Assembly: GCA_963924555.1 (NCBI GenBank)
Contig: OZ004581.1
Location: 496,001-560,000, forward strand
Source: Crambe crambe
Lineage: Eukaryota > Porifera > Demospongiae > Poecilosclerida > Crambeidae
Reading direction: 5' to 3'
DNA length: 64,000 nt
In this document: piece by piece, positions 1-30,400 of the stretch
How positions within the stretch are numbered: position 1 is the first letter of the stretch
How the letters are laid out: each line of letters starts with the position of its first letter
Made by a program: the position numbers and the translations under genes
Notes under the pieces: model-generated
Databases searched by the model: none
The model's input: only the letters and a program-made list of their open reading frames with translations
What the model was told of the DNA's origin: nothing

Positions 1-14599
<14,599 letters not shown>

Positions 14600-14934
14600 C
14601 CTTCAACCTTTAAATCAGTTATGACTTAACAATGTGGTGGGCATTAAATAGGTTTTTATAATAATAATGTCAACATAATCGTTTCTGTATTCGTTTTTAT
14701 ATAATTAATGTTGTATAAGTGGGTACCAGTGTCTACGGCATAGGAAGATTTGATTGGGGGAGGGCAACAATGATTTCTCTTGTATATACACAGTGTAAAT
14801 TTTTCAGGGGCTATCCCTATGAATGGTGATCCTTACCAACCCAGTGAATGCAAGGGCTGACGAAATGATTGTAAAAGATAAAAAATTAATTATAATAAAA
14901 ATAGCTATACACGCAATGATTGTCACTAGGTTGT

Positions 14935-16475
14935 TTAGATGGTATCAGCTATATCTTTTTGACCCATTTTTTGAAGTGCACCCTTCAGAAATAGCCAAGA
15001 AGGTTTGTAGTTGTCATCACTTCTGTCTATCCAAGCCTGGATGATAAGCTGTAAAACTCTGCTCGAATTTTTGGGGTGGTCTGCTTCAAATTTGTCAAAG
15101 TCGGCTGCCTTGAGTCCCAACTCCAGTGCAAGATCTGGGTACAGCTTAGCTGACAGGTCCTTGAGGCAATGTAAGGCTACTTCCCTCAGGTCAAATTTCT
15201 TGTCTATTATAATTCCATGAATTCATTGACTATTCTACTTAATAAGGCATAGCTACATACCCCTGTAAAGTTCACTCTTTTGTCCATTAGGTGTGTCTCG
15301 ATGATCTTGATTACTCTAACAAAACATAACAGTTTTATTATGGCTATAATTAATATATACAGTGTAATGATAAGGACACTAGGTCAAACCCCTACAATCT
15401 AAAAGTACCTTTCATACTTTGTATGCCCTCCAAAAGAGGCTACAAAGGAGTCCCAATTAACGAGGTTACACTGTAACAACTATTATACCTTTGATGTTTC
15501 AACTCCAGGGTCAGCTGTGGGAAGAGTTTGGTGGTAATTATGACCAGAGCCTGAGGCAAACTTATTCAGATACCTGATTTTGCCTTAATTTCCTCCTGAA
15601 GTGCTTCAATGGTGTCCAGTCCAACTGGCGAGAGTTCTATTTTGTACTTGCTTAATTTTTCTTCTGTTAGACTCATGAAGAGTCTTCCAGAAATCCTAGC
15701 AACTGTGGATTAAGCTCATTACATAAGATGCTCAGAAAATAGAGCTAGCCTAGCTAGCTCAGTTCTCTCTGCTAGAAATTTCAACTGACCTCGAAGTTTC
15801 TCACAATCTTCTTCTGGCACGTCTTTTGATTGGAGCCACTGAGCAAGCTGATCTGCACTCAAACTTGTAGAAAACTCTAAGGACATAAAATAAAAATACT
15901 CTACAATTGAAACAAGTAGCTGTTTACCATTGACATTTCCAGTGATAGGTGCCTCAGGAATGTTGGAGGCTGCAGATATGAAACCCTGGACATGATCATA
16001 CAGATTCTTATACAAACCACACTTACCACCAGCTCCTAACAGTTGAACGATCACTTCAGCGCTATCTTCATTCTTTCCCTCCAAACATATCCTCAGTAAC
16101 CGTCCATACGTTGCATCCAAACCTTTCTTTTGCTTCCACGATCTCAGGGCCGCTCTCCTAGTCAATGGAATTAGCTTAAACACTGTAGGCTATGGCAAAC
16201 ACGTTAGGTAGGTCTGCTAGTCAGTACAGCTTCAAATACCTTTGAAGAATTGGCTGCGTCTGATTAACGGCAAGAATATCTCTGACATCCGGATTCTGCT
16301 TCAGCTCCAACAAGGTGGCTAAATTGATTTGCCATTCTTCAAAAGCATCGGCAATCTTCTCCAAGTCTTTCTCCACACCGCCATGCTGGTAATCTAACTT
16401 CTTTTCTAATATGTAATGATTCTCTGAAGGAATACGAGCAATATATCTCTGATATTTTTCCTCGACACCGGCCAT
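14935..16475 (-). CDS. Gene A: death domain-SAM-death domain adaptor-like protein
   Basis: Exons (minus, 5' to 3'): 16475-16240, 16157-16027, 15969-15928, 15876-15790, 15702-15574, 15550-15489, 15315-15261, 15203-14935. They total 1,011 bases, or 336 residues, with no internal stop. Exons 1-2 form an N-terminal death-like domain (residues 1 to about 120; WKQKKGLDATYGRLL is typical). Exons 4-5 form a SAM domain (LSADQLAQWLQSK, then ISGRLFMSLTEEKL). The last exon is a death domain ending at residue 336. Role, inferred: a cytoplasmic adaptor that brings other death-fold or SAM proteins together. It has no enzymatic motif. It converges on the WDFY3-like gene, 335 bp between stops. Its SAM and linker exons are a tandem duplicate of those in gene B. 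The start is the first ATG and lies about 30 bases from a GCGCATGCGC-like motif. Confidence 0.78.
15358..15474. mobile_element. Degenerate MITE-like insertion in gene A intron
   Basis: The ends are complementary (ACAGTGTAA and TTACACTGTA). The interior matches the element at 17,892-18,014 in the equivalent intron of gene B, so it probably predates the A/B duplication. Confidence 0.5.
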
Positions 16476-16501
16476 AGTTATTAAGTGGGGTGTGGCCACA
16501 G

Positions 16502-16514
16502 ATACGCATGCGCA
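16502..16514. promoter_or_regulatory. NRF1-like palindrome upstream of gene A
   Basis: CGCATGCGCA lies about 28 bases upstream of the gene A start codon. It matches the core of the animal NRF1 consensus GCGCATGCGC. Similar motifs precede G, I and H, which supports a promoter role, but binding is inferred. Confidence 0.5.
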
Positions 16515-16665
16515 ATGGGCCCGGGTTTTGAAAATTATTCATAAAATCATAATGTTGTGCATAATACTTCAGATTATCCATCACTGTGGTCCATTCTAGA
16601 TGGGATATTTCTCTAGAGTATTAAAAGATGAAAATTCCAGTGAAATCATAAACTATTAGCCTGCA

Positions 16666-19992
<3,327 letters not shown>

Positions 19993-21344
19993 GGCTAGTC
20001 CTTCCTATTACAATGCTTATTAAACCTGCAACCTGCTAGCTAAAAATAATAAAGCTGATTATGTAGCTCTGTAGCAGTGCAAGAAAAAGTTTCTTCTAAA
20101 TAAAAAGACTATAGTTGGGCTGCATAAAATTAATGTACTGCAGCCTCATATGAAATCCCTACATTTACAACTGCCATAATAGCTAGTCATTTAGAAGAAA
20201 TTTTTTGTGCTCATAAATACATGCATACCTTCTAGCCTTTTTTTGCACAGCTTATATAACTAGGGCAATGCACAACATTAATCATGACAGCAAGGGAGCA
20301 AGTATTCCATAGGTAGGCTTTTAGAGCTGATGCTTCACCTGAGTAATGTAAGTGGCAGGCAGTTGTATACATATAATGCTTACCACAAAACACTTGCCTA
20401 GCTCCTTATAAGCCTAGCACCTACAATCCAAAAGGCTATAGAAATCATGCAAGCCAATATTGCAAATTACAATTAATCGGAGCAGTCATTATGCATGTGC
20501 AGGCCACCAGATGACTCAATGTGACTTTGCCTCACTACCCACTAGATCAATGGGCAAGGGAGATCTGATATATAGCATGACCACTGGTGGATTGTGCACC
20601 ACGGATGCACTGTATGGCGAAATGATAATTGGGTACGCAACAAAGTGGAACTGTTAGTGTTGGTCCCATTTTTCTGATAATAGGATTGCTTAGCCTGGCA
20701 GAGAGAAAAAAACTACCTAGGTGGGACCTAGCCATATATCGTGAGCCCTCGTAGGTGGCCTATGATCTACATATGTCTATGACGTAGCTAACTGCAATTT
20801 ACCAGTGATGTAGAGGAAGATGGTTTCCTTTTAGGGTGGCCACGTTGTAGCAAGGGCGTATCGAGCCTTGACCTCTTACTGCTGATTTATAGTCTGGCGT
20901 AGCGGCGACCCAGACTAGCTTGCCTTTGAAAATTGCGTGGGCTTTTTAGTATTGCAATTTTTTGTGCACATTGAATTCCAAAAGCACCACGCGCATGCTC
21001 AAAATTGAAAGTGCCCCGAACTAGTGGTAGAGCCTAACTTCCATGTCATCCAGTGTGACTTTATTAGTACTCACACTTCTCTTCACATTTTGCAAAGGTC
21101 AGTGCAGATCATGCTGATAGGTAAACAGTGTGGTTGGACAAGGACCACTGTTATGTTGACCTTGTCAAGGTGATGACTTTTCCCTTGGACAAACACATCA
21201 ATCATATTGAGTCAGGTGAAACCACGAGATACCCACACCTGATTCATTATTATGCATGGTCTCACATTGGGGACCTATACATATCAATGAAGGGTAATCT
21301 AAAACAGCAGTTTGGAGTTATCATATAAAAATATATATTATAGC
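19993..21344. other. Intergenic region without supported genes
   Basis: No exon chain or domain is recognisable between the gene B start and the gene C stop. A deletion derivative of a foldback element (about 20,089-20,225) matches the elements at 31,341-32,230. The other open frames here are short and carry no recognisable motif. Confidence 0.6.
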
Positions 21345-22920
21345 TTAGTGTAAGGTGTTTTTTAAAGTGCTCTTTTCAACAGCTAAAGCTTCTTTCAAAC
21401 GCTTCACCTGCGTATCACTGTCAGCGTCTTGTAGAATGTTGCACAAACCACCCCAAGTTAGTGGGTAGCGTTTGTGCTTAGGAAGTGCATCACAATTCTC
21501 CATCCACTTCCCAAAGACATCACGCATGCAATCGATCATTTCATGTCCCATTCCTGGAGCAGCTATATTGCCTATCTCAGCTTTACTCAGACCAATCACA
21601 CCAGCAACCTCCTTCCATTTTGGCGACATCTCTTCGTAAATTTTCAACTTTGCTTCCTCTCCTTTTGGGTTGATCCATTTTATGAGTTGGAGGTGGCAGG
21701 CTCCGATCTCTGGGAGTTGAACTGATCCTATAAAGGATGCAGCATCAATATAATATTAGGATTGAAACTGCAGACCTCCATGAGTATAAGGGTTAATCTA
21801 ATTAAGAGGACAGGAAATTTGAGAGCACTCCTTAGGCAACTGCTTACGTTCCTAAGCTATCCACTAACCTTGTGCTACTGAAGCAGAATTGGTCTCATGC
21901 TGTGCCTGTTGTCATTAAATATCACTTAATACTAACATGTAGACTGCATACTATTTTTATAATATACCTGTGATGAATCTGGACTGGTTTTAGCTTCTGA
22001 GTTAGTACCAGTGGGAAGAACTTGTTCTAGGGTATTATATTAATTATATATCCACAAGAATGCATCATGGTCAGGTGGTCAGTATACCTCCAGGTGTTGG
22101 GTTCATTTCCTTTTGGAGTGCTCTGATGGTATACAATCCAACTGGCGAAATTTCTATCCCAAATTCTTTAAACCTTTCTTTTGTTAGATCCATGAAGAGT
22201 ATACCAGAAATCATTCCCTCTGCAAAGATCACAGTTGGATTAATCATTTCTAGATATGATAGCCATAGCAACTGACCTCTAAGTCGTTCACAATCTTTTT
22301 TCGGCACACCTTTTGATTCCAGCCACTGAGCAAGTTCATCTGCACTCGAATTCCTTCACTTCTGAGGACCAGACATGAAACAATGCAAGCTAGTCAACAG
22401 GATCATGAGGTATTGAGCTATATATATACCTTTTGGAAGCGAAGGTTCCCTTCCTGTTTTTGTCTTAGGCAAGGCTGGAACAAAATAATACGATTCCTCA
22501 ATAAAACTCTAGCTATCTATATTTATATGATATCTAAATACAACCCTTTTGTCTACTAGGAGAACCTCCCAGGAGTTCAATGATCATGTCAGTATAGCCT
22601 TCATTTTTTCCCTTCAAACATATTTCCAGAATTCTTCCATAATAATTATGTTGCATCAAGACCTTTATTTTGTTTCCATGTTTTCAAAGCTTCTAGCTCA
22701 AAATCTTTACTTACTAGTGATGGAGCTATAGCTAATACCTTTGCAGTTTTGGCCTATTGCCACCAACAGAAAGAATATCACTGACTTCTATTGTTGTAAG
22801 TTCCATTAAATTGGCTATATATAAGTTGATGTCCCAGTCGACAAAAGCATCAGCGATCTCTATGTGCTTCTCCACACCACTGTGCTGAAATCCAGCTTCT
22901 CCTTCAGCATGTCGAGATAG
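21345..22920 (-). pseudogene. Gene C: broken death domain-SAM-death domain gene
   Basis: The exon order matches gene H: death-domain halves (about 22920-22745 and 22730-22555), a short linker, SAM halves (about 22363-22275 and 22220-22085), linkers (about 22028-21970 and 21910-21873). It then ends in a death domain (21730-21345; WKEVAGVIGLSKAEIG) instead of a caspase. Lesions seen: the N-terminal start region is missing; one T is lost in the first death domain near 22,890 relative to D and H; and about 11 bases are missing in the first SAM exon near 22,350, bringing a TGA into frame. The splice donor after the second death-domain exon is also lost. The final death domain is intact and closely resembles exon 4 of gene K. 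A shorter transcript using only the 3' exons cannot be excluded. Confidence 0.65.
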
Positions 22921-23235
22921 CTACATAAAATAAGCTTCTGTGCATGGGAACAGAGAAACTACTTGGTAGCTATGTAATGGGTTAGGCTTTGGCTGTGGTC
23001 TACTTTATAGAGTGCACATAGCTATGGCTAAGTGCATGGTCATTTGAATAATGGAACCAGCCTTTTAGAGGCTGTCCTCTTTTGGAGGTTAGAGTGTGAC
23101 CCTGTAGTGTCACAGTGTGCAGCCCTGCACTATACACAATGTACTTACTCACATGCAGTTATCAAGTATACTAGGAATTCACCCTAGCTACAACATTGAA
23201 GATATGAATAGACTAGCCTAATAAGATTACAGGTA

Positions 23236-23420
23236 CCTGCTGTAGTTGTTCTGCATGTCTGCACATACCAGGCTCATCTGGTGGTACTTGAACATCAGAC
23301 TCAACTGGCCTGCTGTTTCAAAGGAATTCATATCATACCAATTCAATTAGCTATCATTAAGTTTTGTATGGATTAGCTACCTGGAGAGAGGTTTCAGCTC
23401 CCAGCATCAGCTGTGTGGAA
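23236..23420 (-). pseudogene. Remnant linker exons of a SAM-caspase type gene
   Basis: Two segments resemble the linker exons of gene I (ending SAVPPDEPG and starting ADVETSLSTSQ). The upstream one has a stop (ADAGS then TGA). No SAM or caspase exon is attached. Confidence 0.5.
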
Positions 23421-23826
23421 AGAAATGAGCTGGCATAGAATTCCCTAATAGTACTATATATAAATGTGTGCTATTTTTAGAACTATTATCTGCCTGAGGG
23501 TATTATTTCTTTCTGATCTCTTATCAGGGAGAGTTATATAATAGGTCTAGCTATGTGGTTTGTTGTTTGACCAACTGTCTGAGTTATTTTTCAAAGGTTA
23601 GGATGAGAATAAGTTTCAGGATCATCATGATGCATCTTCATCACTTAGGGGCATTAACTCAAACTGGGTTATCAGACATGACCATGACTGGGGAAGGTAG
23701 CTATGAAACTCATTCTCTAAAATTAATATGCAGCTACTATTTGCATTTGTCTCAGTTCATCAACAGAGACTTCAGCTGATACAATACTGCACTGTACAGA
23801 CAGTTCCCATCAAGTGGAACATCTTA

Positions 23827-24003
23827 AACTGAGATTGCAGTGACCTTGCAACATGAAATTCAGAACACCAAACCAAAATTTACATAGCTTCCTTTAAGTA
23901 TAGCCCACTCTAAAGCCACAATTAAGTCCTTTGAAAGGAAGCTATATGTAAATTTTGGTTTGGTGTTCTGAATTTCATGATGTTGCAAGATTACTGTAAT
24001 CCA
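23827..24003. mobile_element. Foldback MITE-like element
   Basis: Arms of about 60 bp are near-perfect inverted repeats (CAGAACACCAAACC against GGTTTGGTGTTCTG), separated by a short loop. No coding capacity is present. I could not identify a target-site duplication. Confidence 0.75.
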
Positions 24004-24237
24004 CTGTATCTCTAGCTCAAGATTGTGCAGGGCTGTGGTGAGATTGTTGTGTAAACTAACATGTGCTATTCAATGGCTGGTCCTAGACTGAAGTCTATAT
24101 TGCCTGCTGCAGTGGAACATATACCCTTGCGTATGCGCTGAGGGTTAATAAAATTAATGGATGTCAACAGCAAAATAAGCAACTACAGGAATGTAAGGTA
24201 GTGTCCCATAGACAAAGTGATCTCTCATCCAAACTAG

Positions 24238-26169
24238 CTACTTAGGAGAACCTCCCAGGAGCTTAACAATCACATCAGCACAGTCGTCATTATTTCCCAT
24301 CACACAGATCTCCAGAAGTCTTTCATATGTTGCATCAAGACCATTTTTTTCTCTCCATTTTCTCAGAGCACTCCTCCTGTAATGTAGCCAGCAAATTAGC
24401 TCAAAATCTTATGATAGAACTAGCTACTATACCTTTGCAGTATTTTGTTATTTTCAGAAAGAATATCACTGACTTCTATCCTTGTAAGTCCCATCAAATT
24501 GGCTAATTTGGTGTCCCAGTCAACAAAAGCATCAGCGATCTCTGCAAGGTGTTTCTCCACACCTTTATGCTGAAAATCCAGCTTCATTTTCAGCATGTAT
24601 TGATTTTTTTCAGGAATTCGAGATATATATCGTGCTAAACATAAATAGTGGGAATTAACTCACTGAATTCAGAATATATGTATTAGATTTGAGTAGCTAT
24701 AGGTGGTCTGTGCATAATAATATAAACTGGAAAGGTGTATGCTTATCACTTGCAGCATGCAGGGATTATAAAAGTGTTCTCTTTATTCAGTAGTGGTAGT
24801 GTAAGTGATGTTTTAGCTATACACAATCAATAATACATGCACATTTTACCTGACTGTTCACTTCTGCCAGAGGTTTGCCCTTCTGTGAGCTGCTCCTCAT
24901 GCTACGTATAATTATGTGGTTAGTATAGTTGTAGTTATATAAGTTTACATAAAAAGTTATAATACCTTTTCTGCAAGCTTGGAAGGGGTTTGCTCTAAAG
25001 AAAGAAATCACTTTATTATAAAAACTTACTGAGTTCCAATAGCTAGCTAGTGCATAGCATCAATATGCAAGGGCATCTCAAACTGATTATCCACCACGTA
25101 TATCTATAGATGCTCAGATATGTCCCAAGGTAATACATAACATATGCAGATAATTATTGTGATGGTAGCTTTACCCCTATTTTCTGATTTCTTTCCATCC
25201 TAGTTGTGCCACCAAATGCAATCTGAGGGTAGCATGCCCCTGGACCCCCCTAAACAGCGAATTCATTTCACCAATCAAAAATTGTTTCCTCCAGGCTCTA
25301 TCAAGACAAGAAATTTAACCTGATGGAAGCCTGGCTATTTCTGAGGCGAATAACAACACTGAGAAAGAGGTAGCCTTCATTTACTACTAGCTCATGGGCT
25401 TGTTTTTGTTCATTTTGAACTGTGAATTGTGCGTGAAATTCACACACAAATTCTTCTACCATGAAATGTTCCTAGCTGCTCAGTAGTTAATACAGTAGCT
25501 ATTATCATATACAGTGTGTACGTACCTTGTTTGGACTCCTTTCCTTTGTTTGCACCCCCAGCTAGTTCCCCTGTGGACACAAGGAAGTATAGAGAAAGAC
25601 TTGGTTAACAATATTATGTAGGAGAGCTACGTAGCTATAACTTTGACTGCTAGAGTAGTCATCCATTTTATTTCGAACAAGCTAAGGCATTACCATAACA
25701 GTTAGATAAAAGCACTTACATCTAGCACAAGGGGGCCACTATTGAACACTTCAGCAAACTCATTTCATTAGCTATAGCTAACGTTGGAAAACAGTAGCTA
25801 GCTAAGTGGCTAGAGCAGCCATCACATCTTATAGAACAACACTATAGCTAGATGAGGCTAAGTTATGACTATAATTATAATGGTCTCACTGTATTTATCC
25901 TGTAAGATCTCCACTAGATCTCCAAGCCAGGGCTGTTCCTTAAGGATGTCCATGAACTTGTCATAGTTCTGCGTTCTAAACTTAACTTTGTTGGTTATAG
26001 CTTCAACAAGAAAACCAGCATCTGCCTTCCTCTTATTTGGTGGGATTAGGCCCTTAGCAAGAAGGGCTTGTGCCACTGTTGAAGTGTCTTGGGATATTTG
26101 ACTGACTAACACCGGAGTGCATTCAATCAGAGTTCGATATTCAATACTCATGGGTGAAGATGCTGTCAT
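24238..26169 (-). CDS. Gene D: CARD-like plus death domain protein
   Basis: Exons: 26169-25890, 25570-25526, 24994-24966, 24901-24850, 24634-24433, 24376-24238. They total 747 bases, or 248 residues, in frame. The first exon is a CARD-like six-helix segment (residues 1-93; LVEAITNKVKFRTQNYDKFM). Three small linker exons follow, then a death domain across the last two exons (WDTKLANLMGLTRIEVSDIL; WREKNGLDATYERLL). The protein stops in GGSPK-TAG. In gene H the same exon continues through AAAAAAG into a GT donor, so this gene seems to have lost its donor, and any SAM/caspase tail with it, by a small deletion. Upstream exons are possible, since a further acceptor lies just before the chosen ATG. 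Role, inferred: an adaptor bridging CARD and death-domain partners. Confidence 0.7.
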
Positions 26170-26751
26170 CTTTTTTCCTCCTGGACTGCATGGAGACAAT
26201 TAGGGGTAGGATATAAAAGTACCAGCATTTCAAAACACTTCATAAAGGTCAGTGCAAAAGATCTCATTATGTAAACAGAAACAGCTGATAGGTTTATTGT
26301 GATGACCTGCTGTTATATGGTCCTTTTTCACCAGTACCAAGTGTGTCAGGTCAAGGGGACAGTAGAGGGGAAGGGGGGCAAGGAGACAGGGGGCAAGGGG
26401 ACAGGTGGAGGGAGGGGCAGAGTGGAGGGAGGGGTTTAGAAACACATGCACTAAAAGCATGTGTAAGAATGATATTTGCACAGGCACATTATTAATAGCA
26501 AAACAATAATTAGTAGCAGCTGCACTATTCTAGGCTGCTACTACTAGCTTTCTGTGATACGTGAAAATTAAATGAGTCAAATTGCTAGAGCTGTATACCT
26601 ATGCTCGGGGGTGGCCCACAAGTCCTGAAACACATTTCAACGGTTACAAGATAAAACTACAGTAATCAATTTCTAGATAGTATTATTAGCTGTATGTATA
26701 CTCATTATCTGCATCTGGATTTGGAAACACATGCACTATAAGCATGTGTAA

Positions 26752-27071
26752 GGCCACACCAAGTCAATTATTAGTTTCTGGTCTTTCCCCTTTTAAATTA
26801 ACATGCGGGCGGGCGGTAATTGCGACTATCATGGCTGCTGCAAGTTTGCAATCTTCCACGGTAGAAGGGTAGAATGTTCAGATATAACAGTTACGTTGAT
26901 CAAAGGCATGGCTGGTGGAGCAACTAGTACAACATTTCACAATAATTATTTCACACAACACGCACGAGGTCCTCTGTTCTTCTACTTCTTTTGCTACATA
27001 TCATTATAGTCCGCGAGCGCGATTAGCAGGCGGGCGGGGGACCAGAAACTAATAATTGACTTGGTGTGGCC
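26752..27071. mobile_element. PIF/Harbinger-like MITE, 320 bp, TAA target duplication
   Basis: The terminal inverted repeats of about 32 bp appear perfect and begin GGCCACACCAAGTCAATTA. They are flanked by TAA on both sides (26749-26751 and 27072-27074). The paralogous sequence at 38,541-38,560 has the uninterrupted site with a single TAA. A 3-bp TWA duplication with GGCC-starting ends is typical of the PIF/Harbinger superfamily. No transposase is present. Confidence 0.88.
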
Positions 27072-27326
27072 TAATAGAGTTGTCCAGATTGACCCCATGC
27101 ACTGTAGCAATGTGCCATGACATCTACTACCATGCCTACTGCAGCAGGATGCAGGATTCCAATTGCTGGATTTCAAACAAAGTATTTAGCTACATTAGTT
27201 AGCTAGCTACATAGAATCTATGGCTACCTGATGGTGGGTTAATGCTTGCAGCTGGAGACACTGAGAAACGCCTTTAATAATACGATATTTCGACAAGCCT
27301 ATAATAATCTGTGCCGTGCCTTGGCT

Positions 27327-27432
27327 AGAAAAGGGGGGGGGGGGCATCTCCCCAATGCGGCAATGCCCCCTCCCTTGGATTAGTCTGGCATAGCACCGCC
27401 ATTATAGACTACGTAGATACCCTTGGATCCGC
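27327..27432. mobile_element. Decayed GGGGCGGATCC-type MITE remnant
   Basis: A G-run and a block reading CCTTGGATCCGCCC match the right part of the element at 39,256-39,536. It lies where the CARD exon of the copy-1 gene should be, so it may mark the deletion. Confidence 0.45.
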
Positions 27433-27474
27433 CCTTGTACGCATGCGCATCAAAAGGACTTTCATAATTATAAA

Positions 27475-30400
27475 AGGGTCTACCCCTCATCTCAATATAT
27501 ATCACACCACACACACTCATGGTACTTTTCAATGACATTATTTATGACAAGCATTTATGACACAAGAAAACACAAAAAAAAACAACACTAGTTACATTAA
27601 TTAGTAAGTAGTGTTGTCACTAGAAGTTGAAGAAGTGCACATGTTTCTGGAGCTGATTGGAGCACGTTGGAGTCTGCACATACTCCTTCCCATCAGCAAA
27701 GCCTTCCTCCGTGTAGACGTAATCATTGGCCAGCGCTTGATTGATAAGCAGCTGAAAGTCGGCATGGAGACTTGTACATGTTGCTTTTTTGCACAGGACT
27801 TTGCAAACTTCAGTTATGAACCATGACCCCTTGTAGCGATCTCGGTACGACTTGTTCCCGCCAACAGTGGCATAGCACATGTAGAAGTGTGTGCGTCCAG
27901 TCGTATGTGCACGAGGTGCTACACTTGCTGCATCTGCATCTGCTTCTACTCGGAGGTCACCTATCCTACCACCTTGGCAAGTTTGGATGAAGAATATTTT
28001 TGGCTTGCCTAACAGCAGCTCACTGTCTCCAGTCATCTCTTCTATCAACCGTATCTCCACTGTATTGCTATCTGAACAAATAATCTTTCCTTCTTTGCCA
28101 TGGGAGAGTATGCAGCAGATAAACGAGTCATTTGCAACTCTAGTCTTGGCTTTCTTATTGCTCTCCAACAAAAGCTCATCGATACGAGAGAACAACTCGA
28201 TGGTTTCTTTCCTTTTGAGATTATGGTATATCTTGACACGATAGCCCAGAAAAAGCAAAGTTCTGACAAGATTATCTTCATCTCGATCGGTTCCGTGCCG
28301 TGTAGAAGGTGCATTTTTGTTCTCAAGTTTCTCGAATACCTTGTTATTGATGATCCACGCTACACCATGTTTACTGGATGTCATAGGGTAGTATCCTTCC
28401 TTATACTTGTGTTGGTTGATGGGTTCTGGATCCATTTTGGTGAGTTCGTCATCATTGTCGTGGAGCTTGAGTGTTGGAACGAAGGAACCTCTGTCCCAAG
28501 CCTCGTAGTAATCCACTCCCTTGTCAACACTAGGCTCTCTACCACTCAGCCGCAATGGCCTACCCTTTTTACCTGGAGAAACACAATATATAAACACAAA
28601 ATATAAGACTTCAAAGAGAAAGAGTGTACTCTAGCTTGGTAAGCCCCAGAGTCAAATGCTCTATACGGTCTGAGCAGAAATGTAAACAAAAATAAGGGGG
28701 GAAATTACCACTACAACTGTTCTCAATGATATTCGCTACTAACACATCAATGATTAATATTAAGTTTATGTAATAGGTGTTGGGATAACCATTTTCTACT
28801 AGCTAATTGCCATACGTAATGTTTTCCCCTAAAAAATTGATGAAGAAGGGTTAAGGAAGTGTCACAGTGTGCACTATAATTATACACGATGCACTTACTC
28901 ATAATACTGATGGAATATAACATAATAACTGTGTTAGAGTTCAGGGTTCAGAGTTCATGACCTTACAATTTATCAGTGAAGTAGCTCTATTATTGACCCC
29001 AGGCCCTTCTTTTAATTTGACTTTCATAATGGCCTGGGGACGAGGCTAGCTCTATCATATAGTACTCATTTGGTACCTGCTGTAGCTGAAGGACTTGCAC
29101 AACCAGAGTTAGCTATTGGGTGATTAATAGATTTCATAATAGTTGTAATGATTACTTCAAGCCACTTTTTATGTACCTGCTTTTTTCTTTTCCTTCATTT
29201 CTTCCTGCAGGGTCATAATGGTGTCCAGTCCAATTGGGCCAATGTCACCAATTTTATATCTCTCTAATTTTTCCTCTGTCAGACTCATGAAGAGGCGACC
29301 AGAAATCCCTGAATCTGAGATGGGAAACTGAAAAAGTTAAAGCTTGAAGTACACTCACTATAAACTGACCTCTGATGATGTTACAATCTTCTTTAGGCAC
29401 ATGTTTGGACTGCAGCCACAGAGCTAGTTCAGCTGCACTCAAGTTTTCAGAGAACTCTTTCACTTCTATAGTACATAATAAAAGGGTTTGTAAACAACTT
29501 TTAATGTACCTAAAATAAAAAACTGTTTGTGAGGTTTTTATGCATTTATTATTACTCTTTCACTTCTGTAGAAAAGGGTTTGTGTAAAGCAAAATTAATA
29601 TGCTATACCTAAATAGAAAGAAATTATGTTCGTGAATTTTTTGTGTTACTCAAGTAATGGTCATTATTATCTTTCGCCCAAAAACCACAAACTATCCCCC
29701 TCAAGAATTTCCCTCTAAAAAATAATTTTCTTGCTATGATAATAATTAGTATATTCTGTCTGCACTTACCAGGCTCATCTGGTGGTACTGCTGAAGCATC
29801 AGACTCAACCTGCTGTTTCAAAGGAATTCATGTCATACCAATTCAATTAGCAACCATTAATGGATTACCTGTGAAGTACTTAGAGAGGTTTCAACATCAG
29901 CTGTGTGGAAAAAAAAATTGATGTGCATAATTATTATGAGCTGGCATAGAATTCCTAAATATAAGTGTGTGCTATTTTTAGAACTATTATCTGCCTGAGG
30001 GTTATTAGTACACAAGGTGGAGTCCCAGGGGCTTTTCTAAGGTGGTGTGGTTGGTATTGATAGTAGTGTATTCCTTAAACAGAACTGGTAGTAACCAACA
30101 CCCAACTGAAAGCATTATTTTTAAGTACCTGGTATTGGCCTCAAGTCTTCTTGTAGTGTGATGATGGTATCCATCCCAACTGGTGTCAAATCAATCTTGT
30201 ATCTCCCTTTCAACTTTACCTCAGTTAAACTCATGAAGAGTTGACCAGAAATACCGGCACCTTTGTAAAAAGATGTCAAATCAAAAACAAATAATCAATA
30301 GGGTAAGCACCCCATTGTGGTCACAGGTATGACTGTTAAGGAAATCAGTAGCTATGAGTTATTTACATAGTTTGTGACCTTGAAAGTGCAATTAAGCCAA

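Larger units (their letters stand above)
26221..27450 (-). pseudogene. Remnant of a CARD gene copy with MITE insertion
   Basis: The segment parallels 37,990-38,700 of gene E: the G-rich block near 26,340-26,430, the linker exon near 26,605-26,640 and the last 35-40 bases of the CARD exon (27,225-27,262). The rest of the CARD exon is missing, while a GCGCATGCGC-like motif survives at about 27,439-27,450. Downstream of that the DNA resembles the promoter side of gene G, so this was once a complete CARD gene start. Confidence 0.65.

Noticed and set aside
20460..21328. Short frames between genes B and C
   Set aside because: None shows a known domain or consistent exon borders. The region looks like intergenic DNA with a repeat remnant.
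28100..28606. Plus-strand frame of 168 codons, repeated at 49,016-49,522
   Set aside because: It is the shadow of the caspase exon on the opposite strand. It is duplicated only because the whole block is duplicated.
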